DNA of 64,000 nucleotides from Tritrichomonas musculus. Lineage: Eukaryota; Parabasalia; Tritrichomonadida; Tritrichomonadidae. The notes below the pieces were generated by a model. It did not search any database. It saw nothing but the letters and a program-made list of their open reading frames with translations, and was not told where the DNA came from. Numbering within the stretch: the first letter of the stretch is position 1; the number at the start of each line of letters is the position of its first letter. The position numbers were made by a program, and so were the translations under genes. Of this stretch, positions 50,687 to 60,505 are shown one piece after another. The DNA lies in the NCBI GenBank assembly GCA_039105265.1, contig JAPFFF010000015.1:1798001-1862000 (forward strand). The letters are read 5' to 3'.

Positions 50687-51301
50687 ATGTCTGGAAACTT
50701 TAATAGAAATCTTGAAGTAGCTCAAGGATTAGAAGCCACTATCCGTAATGAGCTTTCACGATTAACATCAGCCCCAGGAATCAATTTTCAATCTGCTTCT
50801 CAGCATGTCGACAACTTAATTCGCGACCTACAACAGAAAATCGGTGGATTAAGAGGACAAGTCAACTCAATGGGCCCTGATGAGCGTGAAATGTACTTAG
50901 AAGATATAACAGAACTTGATAAAAGTTGCTCTCAATTCAGAAGTCAACTCCAAGCTGCTAACCAACGCGCCGGAGCTCAACAGCAAGTGCAATCACAACA
51001 TGATAATAATATGCAAAAAGGAAATCAAATTGCAAACAAATTAGATGAATCACTTGCAATTGGAAATGATACCCTTCAAACGCAACAAAATACAATGAAC
51101 ACTCTTGCAGAAGATCAAAAACACTTAGATAATGTTGAATCAAATCTTTCTGTTGTAGATTCTGAAGCTTCAACAGGTGAAAGAACTGCAATAAGAATGT
51201 ATAGAAGACAACTTATGATACGAATTATATCATGGTCAATTGTAGCTGTATTGCTAGCTCTTTTCATCTTTTCTTTAGTTTGGAAGTTAAAACCCGAATA
51301 A
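50687..51301 (+). CDS. Qb-SNARE, Vti1/NPSN-like
   Basis: 204 residues. An N-terminal three-helix-type region (1-95) is followed by a SNARE heptad stretch (about 115-170) containing LDESLAIGNDTLQTQQNTMN, which aligns with the Vti1 pattern ETEQIGxxxLEDLxxQ. A basic RMYRRQLMIR precedes a single C-terminal membrane anchor (IISWSIVAVLLALFIFSLVW) and a four-residue lumenal end. This tail-anchored layout is that of Qb-SNAREs of Golgi/endosome fusion. Length matches the family (about 200-230). Whether it is Vti1 or the related NPSN type is not settled here. Confidence 0.8.
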   Translation: MSGNFNRNLEVAQGLEATIRNELSRLTSAPGINFQSASQHVDNLIRDLQQKIGGLRGQVNSMGPDEREMYLEDITELDKSCSQFRSQLQAANQRAGAQQQVQSQHDNNMQKGNQIANKLDESLAIGNDTLQTQQNTMNTLAEDQKHLDNVESNLSVVDSEASTGERTAIRMYRRQLMIRIISWSIVAVLLALFIFSLVWKLKPE

Positions 51302-51470
51302 ATATTGTTAATACAAATCCACATCAAAAATTATTTGAACTTTTTTTTAACTCAGATTCTTGTGTAAATAAAAGTAAATATGAATTTATATAGTGATGCT
51401 TAAGAGTAATGTTGAAAAGAATCTTCTTGTTCATATCAAAAGAAACGTTTTTTTCTTTCTAAAATTCGTT

Positions 51471-51505
51471 AATAAATAAACTTAAAGTAAAAAGGCAGAC
51501 CACTA
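51471..51505 (-). repeat. Solo end of a Tc1/mariner-type element (inverted)
   Basis: AACTTAAAGTAAAAAGG followed by CAGACCACTA (51496-51505) is the reverse complement, with few mismatches, of the sequence at 52153-52187. The terminal TA could be half of a target duplication. Confidence 0.5.
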
Positions 51506-52152
51506 TTTTTTCCCTCAATTATTATGACATAAAATATTTCTTCTCATTTTTAAAATTTTATAAAATTCTATCTCAAAATCTTATTTATCAATCTTTTTTT
51601 TTTTTTTAACGAATTTTATCAATATCTCAGCAAAAACTTCAAGCAATCGCTAAATATGCATCAAAGATTTTTTTTACTCTTCAAACATTACAATTTGTTA
51701 TATTATTTGATCTATTAAGATATAAAATTATTAACCAATTTTCAATCAAAAACACCAAATTTCACGTAATACACTCAACAACAAGAAGCTGTCATTAAAA
51801 ATTATCAGTTATGCGCCAAAACAAGTTTTTTTACTCTTTTTTTTTTGATCATATCTCATTGAACAGCACGACATAGCGCAGTACGTATCAACGGTTTTTT
51901 TACAATAAGAAAATTATTTTTATATTAATTTTCATGAAAATAGAAAGCGATCCTAATGAAAAAAAGAGCAAAACATTTTTTTTAGTAAAACCCATTTTTA
52001 TTCAATTTTAAATCATTAATCATTGAAAATTAATAAAATTCAATTGGGAAAAAACTCATACCATTTTTTGAATATAAAAGCGTATATACGATCAAGAATT
52101 TGAATATAAAAAATTTATAACGATCATATAAAGTATTCAAACTATATTCAAT

Positions 52153-52211
52153 TAGTGGTCTGAGTTTTTACTTTCAGTTTATAAATTGAATAAAAAATTA
52201 TTCAAAAAGTT
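52153..52211 (+). repeat. Solo left end of a Tc1/mariner-type element with promoter motif
   Basis: TAGTGGTCTGAGTTTTTACT begins a segment that resembles the left end of the intact Tc1 element (45425-45494) and includes TTATTCAAAAAGTT at 52198-52211. No transposase follows. It is interrupted by the inverted-repeat element starting at 52239. Confidence 0.5.
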
Positions 52212-52238
52212 CCTATCGTTTCCCACATAATTTTGAAT

Positions 52239-53097
52239 AAAGGTCGTACAACTAAATTGAATAAAAAATAAAATTAAATAAATTTATATTTATCTTAATA
52301 AATAATTTAATTAATAATTATAATATATAATTTTTATATTTTATATCCAATATTATAAAATGTAATGGTTGAAATAAAGACTTTAATTAAAATTCAATAT
52401 ATATCGATTTCTTATATATTTGCATCATTTAAAAAATATAGATGACATTTGAATGGGTATACTATGTGTTATACAAATAATATTTTACTTTTTGACGAAA
52501 TCCTTCATTAACTGAAATATTAGACTTTTTATATTTATGAAACCAATCAACTAAATCTTCATTTTTAGAAAAAACTGACATTTGATTTAGATTGAAATTC
52601 AAATATATTAGAAAGTAAATGCATATAAATAAAATTGTATTTTTCATTTGGCTCCTGTAACGTCCAATTTTTTTAAAATCATCATTTAATAATTCAACAA
52701 ATTCAATTTTTCGGCATTTTTAGCTAAAAAATGAATTTTTTTTCAATAATAATAACTATTTTTATATAACACTTAATGTTTTAAAAGCATATAAAAAGAT
52801 ATCAAAAGAATTAATGATTAGAATAAATTATATAAAAAGTTATCGCTATTCTAAATTTTTATAAAGTGTTATAAAATTCTTATCAAAAATAATTAAAATA
52901 AATTGAGATAAAATACTCAAATTTATTTTCTGAAGAAAATTTAATATATACTTATATCCTTTTAGTTTTTATTTTAATTTGAATTTTGTACGATGCAAAT
53001 ATTTATAAAACTGATTATTATTATTATAATAAAATATAATTAGTTTAAACAAGCCAATCATTGAGTTTTACTGTTAAAATTCAGTTGTACGACCTTT
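52239..53097. mobile_element. 0.86-kb inverted-repeat element (non-autonomous)
   Basis: AAAGGTCGTACAACT at 52239-52253 is exactly mirrored at 53083-53097, with weaker similarity continuing inward. The interior is A/T-rich. A 61-codon minus-strand frame (52462-52647, MKNTILFICIYFLIYLNFNL, secretory-looking start) is present but unproven. No transposase and no clear target duplication, so the class is uncertain. Confidence 0.5.
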
Positions 53098-53175
53098 TTT
53101 TGAATTTTTTTTTAACAAAAGAATAATTTATTCAATTATTAAATCGCTTTTCAAATTATATAAATTTATCAATTT

Positions 53176-56100
53176 ATGACTCAATCGTCAGCTTCTTCTG
53201 AGTCAGAAATTCTACAGAAGTTGGGTTTTGAGAATCAAATTGATAATAGAACTATTTATGCTTCAATATTAAATGGTTTGCGAATTAACTTTTCCGTTAT
53301 TCCAATTCTTATTGAAATCATATCTTACATTCAAGTTTGTTCTATTGGGTTTTACTGTACAATTCCAGGTATATTAAGTGAAAGTTCTTACACGCATTTC
53401 GTTCATTCATTTTTTGAAACAGCATTAGATTTATCGACTTTATTTTCAAATAAAGATGGCAGAGACAAATGTCATACATACTTGATTATATTTTATTCGC
53501 TAATTTTGATAATATGGGTTTTTCTTTATTTAATATTTATTATTCAATATAAAATTACTCAATCATATAAACCGATCATTGTTAATTTAATTTATTATGT
53601 AGGATATTATGCTGTAACCATTTTTTCATTACCGATGGGAACAAGCTTTGGATTTTTTTTGCGTAATTTATTTATCGACGTTTCATCTGCAGAAGAACTT
53701 CCAATTTTTTTTTCAGTCGTTTTAATTTTATCATTTATCTATGTTAATAACTTTATGATAAAAGTTATTCACTCTTCACCAAATGTAAATTCAAATGATC
53801 CTCTATGTTTATGGCCACAAAACTACTATCCTCTTTTATACAGACAATTGCTTGGATTCATACTTTCAATTTTGCTTGAATTATTTAGAGGGAATGGTAA
53901 AATTACAGAAAACATAGGTTATGGTCTCGCTTTATTATCTGGAATTATTGGTCTTTATTTATTATGGACAGATGTTCAAAATGTTTTTCCAAATGGACAA
54001 ATCATACTTTCAACAGAGTATATTATTTTAATTGTAGCGTCATTATTATCATTAATTCATTATTATCAAAAAATTAACAGTCTTTACTATTTATTAATAT
54101 TTATTGTTCTTGTAGTTGGCATTGGTGTTGGTTTATCATATTTGAATTTTTACAAAACAAAACGAGTAATTGATTTACTCTATTTACCCATAACTGATGC
54201 AGTTGAACACATTACGTCACCAGAGCAATGCATTTATTACATGAAAAGAGGACTTATATATAAAGTCCCATGTATTCAAAATTTCAGACTTCTTAATTGG
54301 TCAGTATCCGTTTGGCCGACGAACAAGAAGCTTCTTTTATTTGTCAGTTATATTTTATATCTTTTTCATATGCCATATATGGAAATACTAGATCTTATAT
54401 CAAGAGCAATTAACATTTCACCATTAGATGAGTATGAAAGATTATTATATTTTCAATTATTCAATCGATTACCAATACATGAGCAATTATTAAAGAAAAA
54501 ATTAAATGGAATTCGAAGATTATATGAAATTCCAATATCATCTCTTAAGAATTTTTGGCGGGCTGTTCTTGCGCATCAATGGGATGAAGCTGTTTTAAAG
54601 AGTATTTCATTTCAAAAAGATACTGACCGAATCAGTTTGATTTTTTCCAATATCATTTTTGAACATCCTTTTTCAGAATGCATTACTAGAGAGTTTGCTC
54701 AGTATACGATCCAAATTCAAGGGAATTATGCACTTGCCCATTTAATAGAGAAAGAACTTGAGGCTCGAATTGCATATATTCAAATGATCACCAATGAGAA
54801 TCAAGAACCCAACAATAAATTGAATTCTTATGATTCTGGCAGCATGAAATTCTCCAATCTTTCATCTTTAAACTCGTCCATTTTTTATTCAGATTTTTCG
54901 GACATTCCTGAAGGGTTCGATAAGTCACAAGGCGAAATTCAATCAGCAGTGAATGCAAGGCCAATATTTTGGCCTACAAACTTTTTCATTTCAACGGTTA
55001 TTATGTCATTTATATCATTAGCCGTTGTTATTTCTTCTTACACTGTTGCCCACATAGAAAGCACAAGACTTGACAATCAAATCAATTTTGCTTCAAGAAT
55101 TCATCAGTTTGCGCAAACTTTCACTCAAATTTTGTATGCTTCTATTGAATTTACAACCTTAGGCAAAAATGCAAGCCAAACAGTTTCAGGTACAGAAAAG
55201 GATGAATTCACACAACGAAACAATTTGATTAACTTCACTCATAATTTCGGTGAGATTCTAATTAGCGCTTTTTCATATCATTCATCGTTGCCGAAATCGT
55301 CGCTTGAATTTTGGGTCAAAAAGGAGGTCACTTCATATGTTTTTTTTCCAATTGAGGAAGAAATCCGAAACTTGACAATCATGGAAGCCATGCGCATCTA
55401 TCAAGTTAAGTCGCAAACAATTGCATTTTCGCCTCTCGATTACTTGGGAACGATTGAAAAGCCGTGTTCAGAAATCTTGCAAATCACGTATTTGTATCCG
55501 ACTGTCTCAGAAGCCCTGAACATAATGATGCAGACTGTAGCTGACATTTCTGGTGAAGAAATCGATGACAATAGATTGAAGGTCATCATATCGGTCAGTG
55601 TTTGCATGGGTGTCAGCTTGATTGCGTTGATCATTTTGGCGCCAATTGTCATTTCCGGAATCATTAAAGAATACGACTTTTTGATTGGTTTATATTCTAC
55701 AATTCCTGTCCAGAATGTCATCAATAACATTCAGAAAAAAATAGTAATCGGACAGGCTCCTCAACAGCCAGCTCAACGTGATAACGATGGCCATAAAGAT
55801 GATGAATTACTTCTTCTCAAAAAGTTGGAACAATCACAGTCAAAAAAGAAAATAAAACTGCCGCTTCGTTTGTATCACGTTGGCTCAATGGTTGCTGTTT
55901 TCTTATGCGCTTTCTTAATAACGCCTCTGCCGTTTGTTATGATAATCATTTCTTATTTGGAGCATGTGAAAGAAAGTCATTTTACTTTGAATGGTTTACA
56001 ACTGTCATCTGAAATGATAACGTCTTTCGGCATGCTTAGTTTGTTTGGTTTTAGACTTGTTTCTGGCTTCCCTTCTTTTTTGCCGAGATTGTATGAAGCC

Positions 56101-57819
56101 GATCAATTTTTGAATGCTGCTGATTTGATGCTTGAAAAATATTCTGAACTTTACTTCGGCGGTTCTGACACTTTTCCAAAGGGATTGATCACTCGGAAAG
56201 AGTCCGAAAAAGTGCGCCTTATTCACGATATTGATGAGAATTGCAGGCAGCTGATTGGATACGGAAACATTCATCATAACTGCGTACAAACGCATGACGA
56301 AATCTTCCTTCTTTACGGTTTGTGCCAGCGAATCATTGAGCTTGAAAAATCAGCAAATTCTGGCAATAATGGCGATCAGAATTTGATTTTTAAAAATGGA
56401 ATTGAATCAAGAGTTTGGCGGTTATTTTATCCGGTTGCTTCTGAATTACTTGAGATTTCAATTGAGATGTTTTATGAGGTCTTTAACAACTCGTCTGTTT
56501 ATCAATGCGCCAAAAACAAGCTGCTTTCAATTCTGTCTCTTGTTTTGGGAATCTTTTTCTTCTTTCTCACAATTTTCATTTCAAAGGTTTACACGAAGCA
56601 AGTCCTGGCAAAGTCCTTCAAATCAATTCTGAAGCCAATTGTCATCATGAATCCTTCGGATGTAGTTGAGAGTCCTTTTTTGCTCAGGTTCCTTCAAGGT
56701 GATTTTGACAACTCCAACCGAAATTCCACTTTTTTAAAGAACAACAATAACTCAGCCAAGTCAAAAAGTGGAAAGAATTCAATCACCACTTTCAATGGTG
56801 TAACGTTAATTGACTTCATTAATGAAGGCGTTTTGGTAATGACTGTTGATGGGACAATTATTGCTTCCAACAAGAAGTACCATGAGATGTTCTGCAACGC
56901 GCCAGAAGAAGTTCTTGGAGCCAATGTTCACTCGATATTCATTCAGGCATTAAATCCGCTTCGTAACGAACTGAATGAAATTAAAAATGGCAAAAGAATA
57001 GAACAGAATCTTTCAATGAATGCCTCTTTATATGCCGAAGATGGGAAGGAGCTTCAAGTTAACGTCTCTCTGGTCTTTTCTAATCAAGAACAACAACTGA
57101 GCCAGCATGGCGGAAAGTCGGTTATTTGCGCGTTCATTTTCACCGATGAAAGCGAGATTCTAAAGACGCAAAACAAGCTGAATCAAGAGAAAGAGAACGT
57201 TGAGTCAATTCTCAATTCTTTTCTGCCTCATAATTTAGTATCGTCCTGCATGAACGGAAGCGAGAACATTTCGTTCGAAGTCGATAAAGGCTGCATTTTG
57301 TACTCAAGTCTAATTTTCCCGGTTTCAGTTACGAACGTGGCAAATCTAAAATTATCAATGAATGTCTTAAATTTGGTCTTCGGCGAGTTTGATTCTGAAT
57401 TAACGAAGTTTTCTAGCTTGACAAAATTGAGAACAGTCGATCATAATTATATTTGCGTTGGCGGTTTATTCAAAGAAGACGGAAACATTGAAAAAGCTGT
57501 GAAAGAAATCGTTTCGTTGGCTTTGAAAATGAGAGATTTGATTTTTAAAGGAATTTTGATAGATGAAACACCTGTTAAAATTAAAATTGGCGTGTATACA
57601 GGCGGACCATTGGTCTGTGGAGTCATTGGCAAGGACTCGCCGGCATTCGAGGTCTTTAGCAGTGCTTTGAGTATTGCTGAGGAACTTGGAAAAAGTGCTC
57701 CTGAGAATAGCATCCACATATCTCAATCTACTATTGATTATATTTATTCAATTGGTTTGGATATGGATGAAAATCCTAATAGTTCTATTATCGAAGGATC
57801 AACTTGGATTATCAAATAG
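53176..57819 (+). CDS. Multi-span membrane protein with PAS and degenerate class III cyclase domain
   Basis: 1547 residues. About nine hydrophobic spans occupy 37-330. Further spans lie near 601-625, 803-835, 895-925 and 1115-1140, enclosing likely extracellular regions. A PAS domain follows at about 1205-1320 (LIDFINEGVLVMTVDGTIIA, NKKYHEMFCNAPEEVLGANV), then a helical linker and a cyclase-homology domain (about 1360-1547; IGVYTGGPLVCGVIGKDSPA). This is the architecture of the large trichomonad adenylyl/guanylyl cyclase family. In this copy the two metal-binding Asp positions are not Asp: the first strand reads ILYSSLIFPVSV instead of FxDIxxF, and KLRTVDHNYICVGG stands where KxxTxGDxYMxxGG is expected. 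The usual NxAxR near FSSALSIAEEL is also lost. It is probably a pseudocyclase or sensor/partner subunit. G+C rises in the 3' half. Confidence 0.85.
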   Translation: MTQSSASSESEILQKLGFENQIDNRTIYASILNGLRINFSVIPILIEIISYIQVCSIGFYCTIPGILSESSYTHFVHSFFETALDLSTLFSNKDGRDKCHTYLIIFYSLILIIWVFLYLIFIIQYKITQSYKPIIVNLIYYVGYYAVTIFSLPMGTSFGFFLRNLFIDVSSAEELPIFFSVVLILSFIYVNNFMIKVIHSSPNVNSNDPLCLWPQNYYPLLYRQLLGFILSILLELFRGNGKITENIGYGLALLSGIIGLYLLWTDVQNVFPNGQIILSTEYIILIVASLLSLIHYYQKINSLYYLLIFIVLVVGIGVGLSYLNFYKTKRVIDLLYLPITDAVEHITSPEQCIYYMKRGLIYKVPCIQNFRLLNWSVSVWPTNKKLLLFVSYILYLFHMPYMEILDLISRAINISPLDEYERLLYFQLFNRLPIHEQLLKKKLNGIRRLYEIPISSLKNFWRAVLAHQWDEAVLKSISFQKDTDRISLIFSNIIFEHPFSECITREFAQYTIQIQGNYALAHLIEKELEARIAYIQMITNENQEPNNKLNSYDSGSMKFSNLSSLNSSIFYSDFSDIPEGFDKSQGEIQSAVNARPIFWPTNFFISTVIMSFISLAVVISSYTVAHIESTRLDNQINFASRIHQFAQTFTQILYASIEFTTLGKNASQTVSGTEKDEFTQRNNLINFTHNFGEILISAFSYHSSLPKSSLEFWVKKEVTSYVFFPIEEEIRNLTIMEAMRIYQVKSQTIAFSPLDYLGTIEKPCSEILQITYLYPTVSEALNIMMQTVADISGEEIDDNRLKVIISVSVCMGVSLIALIILAPIVISGIIKEYDFLIGLYSTIPVQNVINNIQKKIVIGQAPQQPAQRDNDGHKDDELLLLKKLEQSQSKKKIKLPLRLYHVGSMVAVFLCAFLITPLPFVMIIISYLEHVKESHFTLNGLQLSSEMITSFGMLSLFGFRLVSGFPSFLPRLYEADQFLNAADLMLEKYSELYFGGSDTFPKGLITRKESEKVRLIHDIDENCRQLIGYGNIHHNCVQTHDEIFLLYGLCQRIIELEKSANSGNNGDQNLIFKNGIESRVWRLFYPVASELLEISIEMFYEVFNNSSVYQCAKNKLLSILSLVLGIFFFFLTIFISKVYTKQVLAKSFKSILKPIVIMNPSDVVESPFLLRFLQGDFDNSNRNSTFLKNNNNSAKSKSGKNSITTFNGVTLIDFINEGVLVMTVDGTIIASNKKYHEMFCNAPEEVLGANVHSIFIQALNPLRNELNEIKNGKRIEQNLSMNASLYAEDGKELQVNVSLVFSNQEQQLSQHGGKSVICAFIFTDESEILKTQNKLNQEKENVESILNSFLPHNLVSSCMNGSENISFEVDKGCILYSSLIFPVSVTNVANLKLSMNVLNLVFGEFDSELTKFSSLTKLRTVDHNYICVGGLFKEDGNIEKAVKEIVSLALKMRDLIFKGILIDETPVKIKIGVYTGGPLVCGVIGKDSPAFEVFSSALSIAEELGKSAPENSIHISQSTIDYIYSIGLDMDENPNSSIIEGSTWIIK

Positions 57820-58132
57820 AATATATATATATTTAATGTTTTTATTTTGTTTGTTATTTCTATAAAAAAAATTTAGATTTATAACAGTAATTTTATACTT
57901 TATTTCAATATATTGATATTTTATTCCGTGTTTTAATAATAATAATAATAAAATATATGTTGATTTAATCTTTTTATTATATTAGTAGTTGATTTAATAA
58001 TAAAAAGTAAAATAATGAATTATAATGGAGTAAAAATGTAATATAATAAAATATAAAAAAAAAAAAAAAAATATAAGATAAAGATTATTATTAAATGATG
58101 ATTTTTTATTAGGATTATGGTTGATTTAATTT
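57820..58132. other. Convergent spacer
   Basis: A/T-rich, with an ATA/TAA stretch near 57935-57955 and an A run near 58055-58069. No gene. Confidence 0.55.
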
Positions 58133-58933
58133 CTAATATACAGTTGGAAAACAAACATCTTTAAGAATTTGTAATGGCTTCTCTTTGATCATTAGATCAC
58201 TCCAGGTCCATAACGAATAATTTCCAGAAATTGCAAAACTATTTAAAACTATTCCACATTTGTGTTGTGATATTTTTCTCGGTATATAGAAAGCTTTATT
58301 TTTGAATATTATGAAATTATAAGAATCATGAGGTGAATCAGATTTTGACATTTTGAGTAATTCATTATATGTATCTAACATCGTTTTAGCACTCATTCGA
58401 GATAAATCTAGAACATGGTTATGAATTGGTAATTTTTTCTCAATCATTGCCTCAAGTATAGGAAGTTCTTCAACAGGCGTGTATTGGAGATGCTTATGAA
58501 GCTGCGAGCAGCCAGAATTTAATCCTGAGTTATAATACATCATACCTTCGCCATCAAAGCTTTTAAAAATTTGTTCAAATGCATTAAAATCTAAAATATC
58601 TAAATCTGAGCCTTGCTTTGCATTTTTATCTACTGATGAAATAACTACATGTCCTTTGCATTGCATATATTTGTTTATTAAAAGATGGTGATTCGCCCCA
58701 TCTTTTAGATCGCAAACATGCAAATTTGGTTCAAATGGAGGAAGTAAAGGATTGTCTTTTCTTTCTGTTGGTAAAACACTTAAGTATTTTAAGAGAACTG
58801 GATCATAATAATGTAAAATAAATTTAAATCCATGATCAATTGTAGATTCTGATTTTGGAAGAAAAAGATGAAAAGCATTTTTTGAATTGATGGCTGCTTG
58901 AGCACAGTCTAATATTTTATTCTTTAAACTCAT
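58133..58933 (-). CDS. Ap4A phosphorylase / ATP adenylyltransferase-like HIT-superfamily protein
   Basis: 266 residues. The nucleotide-binding strand block HHLLINKYMQCKGHVVISSV and the catalytic GCSQLHKHLQYTP (with the H-x-H-x-Q order) match the Apa1/Apa2 family. PHDSYNFIIFKNKAFYIPRK and a C-terminal domain complete it. By family knowledge it cleaves diadenosine tetraphosphate with phosphate to give ADP and ATP, in the cytosol. Length is slightly below the yeast enzymes (about 320), mainly in the N-terminal part. Catalytic residues are intact. Confidence 0.8.
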   Translation of the reverse strand: MSLKNKILDCAQAAINSKNAFHLFLPKSESTIDHGFKFILHYYDPVLLKYLSVLPTERKDNPLLPPFEPNLHVCDLKDGANHHLLINKYMQCKGHVVISSVDKNAKQGSDLDILDFNAFEQIFKSFDGEGMMYYNSGLNSGCSQLHKHLQYTPVEELPILEAMIEKKLPIHNHVLDLSRMSAKTMLDTYNELLKMSKSDSPHDSYNFIIFKNKAFYIPRKISQHKCGIVLNSFAISGNYSLWTWSDLMIKEKPLQILKDVCFPTVY

Positions 58934-59422
58934 TTGATTATTTTATCCTCAGAAAATTTTGTTGAAATGTATAGAATTTAGAGCGAAATAATTTGAATTT
59001 TGAATAACGAATATCTTTATATTAAAATTCATTTTCATTGTTCTAATAACAAATTTATCAAAATATTTATAATTTTTAAAATATAAAATGTGAAATTTCA
59101 TATGTAAAAAGATTTCGATAAAATGTGATGCTTTTTATTTTATTTTATTTTATTTATGGTAGAATATATGAAATGTTCTGTTTAATTTCCATATTGTTCA
59201 ATATTTAAATAAGTGGGTAATTTTAAAGAATTTTTATTAATATCATTAATAATTATTTTTGGTTTTATTAAGATTTCAAACATTAGTATGCAAAAACATA
59301 TGACAAAATAGACTTTTATCTGAAATTGATAATGTGCCAAATGGAAAATAGCTTTCTTCAAAAGAGCAACAAGGCAAAATCCTAAGAAAAACTCGAATGG
59401 GTCATTCTTAAAAATAAAGTTA
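58934..59422. other. Divergent intergenic region
   Basis: A/T-rich with a short TTTTA array at about 59133-59154. It probably holds promoters for the HIT and Myb genes. The 91-codon minus-strand frame at 59182-59457 overlaps the Myb start and looks like chance. Confidence 0.5.
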
Positions 59423-60505
59423 ATGACAATTTCTAATTCGCAGCCTACTTTTCGCACAAGAACTAACGAATCTTTAAGAAAATGTAATCATAGTAGATTC
59501 ACTGAATTTGAAGATCATATGATTGTAACGATGGTGGATGAGTACAAAAAAGCAGGTGACCGAATTCGTTGGGGTTGTATTGCTAGCAAGCTATCAAATA
59601 AAACTGGATCAGATGTTTCTCATAGATGGAACAATGTTCTAAATCCTGATTTAGTAAAAGGTTCATGGACTCCAAAAGAAGACTTAATAATTATTGATTG
59701 GGTTAAAGAGCATGGACCAGTAAAATGGAATTTGCTTCAGCAAACATGCATGCCACATAGATCTGGAAAGCAGGTCAGAGAAAGGTGGGTTAACATTATA
59801 TCACCATCAATAGAAGCCAATAGTATCAGTGCCGTTGAAAATGTACTAAAGAAAAAAAGTGGAATTCAAATCACTGATGAACAGAATAATGAACAAAATG
59901 AAGAGGGAAATGATAATGCAAATGAAAATCAGAGAATAAGTGACTCAAAAATAAAAAATGCAAATGTAAAAAGAGAAGAAAGTGTTTTTCAGTTAAAAAG
60001 GCCAATTAGTTGTATGCCTTGGACTAAAGAAGAAGATGATCTATTAATGAATCTATATGACGAATTTGGCCCAAAGTGGAAGAAAATGTCATTTTTAATA
60101 AACGGAAGATCTGAAAATAGCATTAAAAATAGATTCCAATCTATTAAAAGGAAATGCACAAGAATTTCGGAAGGAAAACTTCCAATATTTAAGCGAGGTC
60201 GCAAATCTAAACTTACTAAATTGATCGATCGATCATTATTGATGATGCAAAACAATGAAGCAAAATTCAGATCTGTTTCATTAAATAATGACTTTAATGA
60301 TCATGAAAATGAAAAAAATATTAGCTTGGAATTATTTGAGGACCTGGAAATGAACTTTAAAGAAGATGTCAGCTCAACAAAAAATATATTTTCACCGTCA
60401 CCAGAGTCATTATCTGTATGTTCACAACCAGTTTTTCATGATTACATTTCTGAAATGTTCTTAATGCCAGGGAAATCAATTAATACATTGTATGATGACC
60501 TATAA
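59423..60505 (+). CDS. Myb-like DNA-binding protein with three repeats
   Basis: 360 residues. Repeat 1 (about 24-70) includes FTEFEDHMIVTMVDEYKKAG and VSHRWNNVLNP. Repeat 2 (about 75-125) includes GSWTPKEDLIIIDWVKEHGP with the closing RERWVNIISP. A third, separated repeat (about 197-245) has MPWTKEEDDLLMNLYDEFGP and IKNRFQSIKRKC. The spaced third repeat after an acidic Asn/Glu linker is unlike the contiguous R1R2R3 of animals. A basic patch (FKRGRKSKLTKL) follows and may be a nuclear signal. Trichomonad Myb proteins bind promoter elements of individual genes. Targets here are unknown. Confidence 0.85.
   Translation: MTISNSQPTFRTRTNESLRKCNHSRFTEFEDHMIVTMVDEYKKAGDRIRWGCIASKLSNKTGSDVSHRWNNVLNPDLVKGSWTPKEDLIIIDWVKEHGPVKWNLLQQTCMPHRSGKQVRERWVNIISPSIEANSISAVENVLKKKSGIQITDEQNNEQNEEGNDNANENQRISDSKIKNANVKREESVFQLKRPISCMPWTKEEDDLLMNLYDEFGPKWKKMSFLINGRSENSIKNRFQSIKRKCTRISEGKLPIFKRGRKSKLTKLIDRSLLMMQNNEAKFRSVSLNNDFNDHENEKNISLELFEDLEMNFKEDVSSTKNIFSPSPESLSVCSQPVFHDYISEMFLMPGKSINTLYDDL

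Larger units (their letters stand above)
51302..53175. other. Non-coding region with transposon remnants
   Basis: Nearly 1.9 kb without a convincing gene. It contains the two solo transposon ends and the inverted-repeat element listed separately. The remainder is A/T-rich with T runs at about 51595-51607 and 51838-51847. Confidence 0.55.

Noticed and set aside
59182-59457. 91-codon minus-strand frame overlapping the Myb start
   Set aside because: It looks like a chance hydrophobic frame in the shared promoter region.
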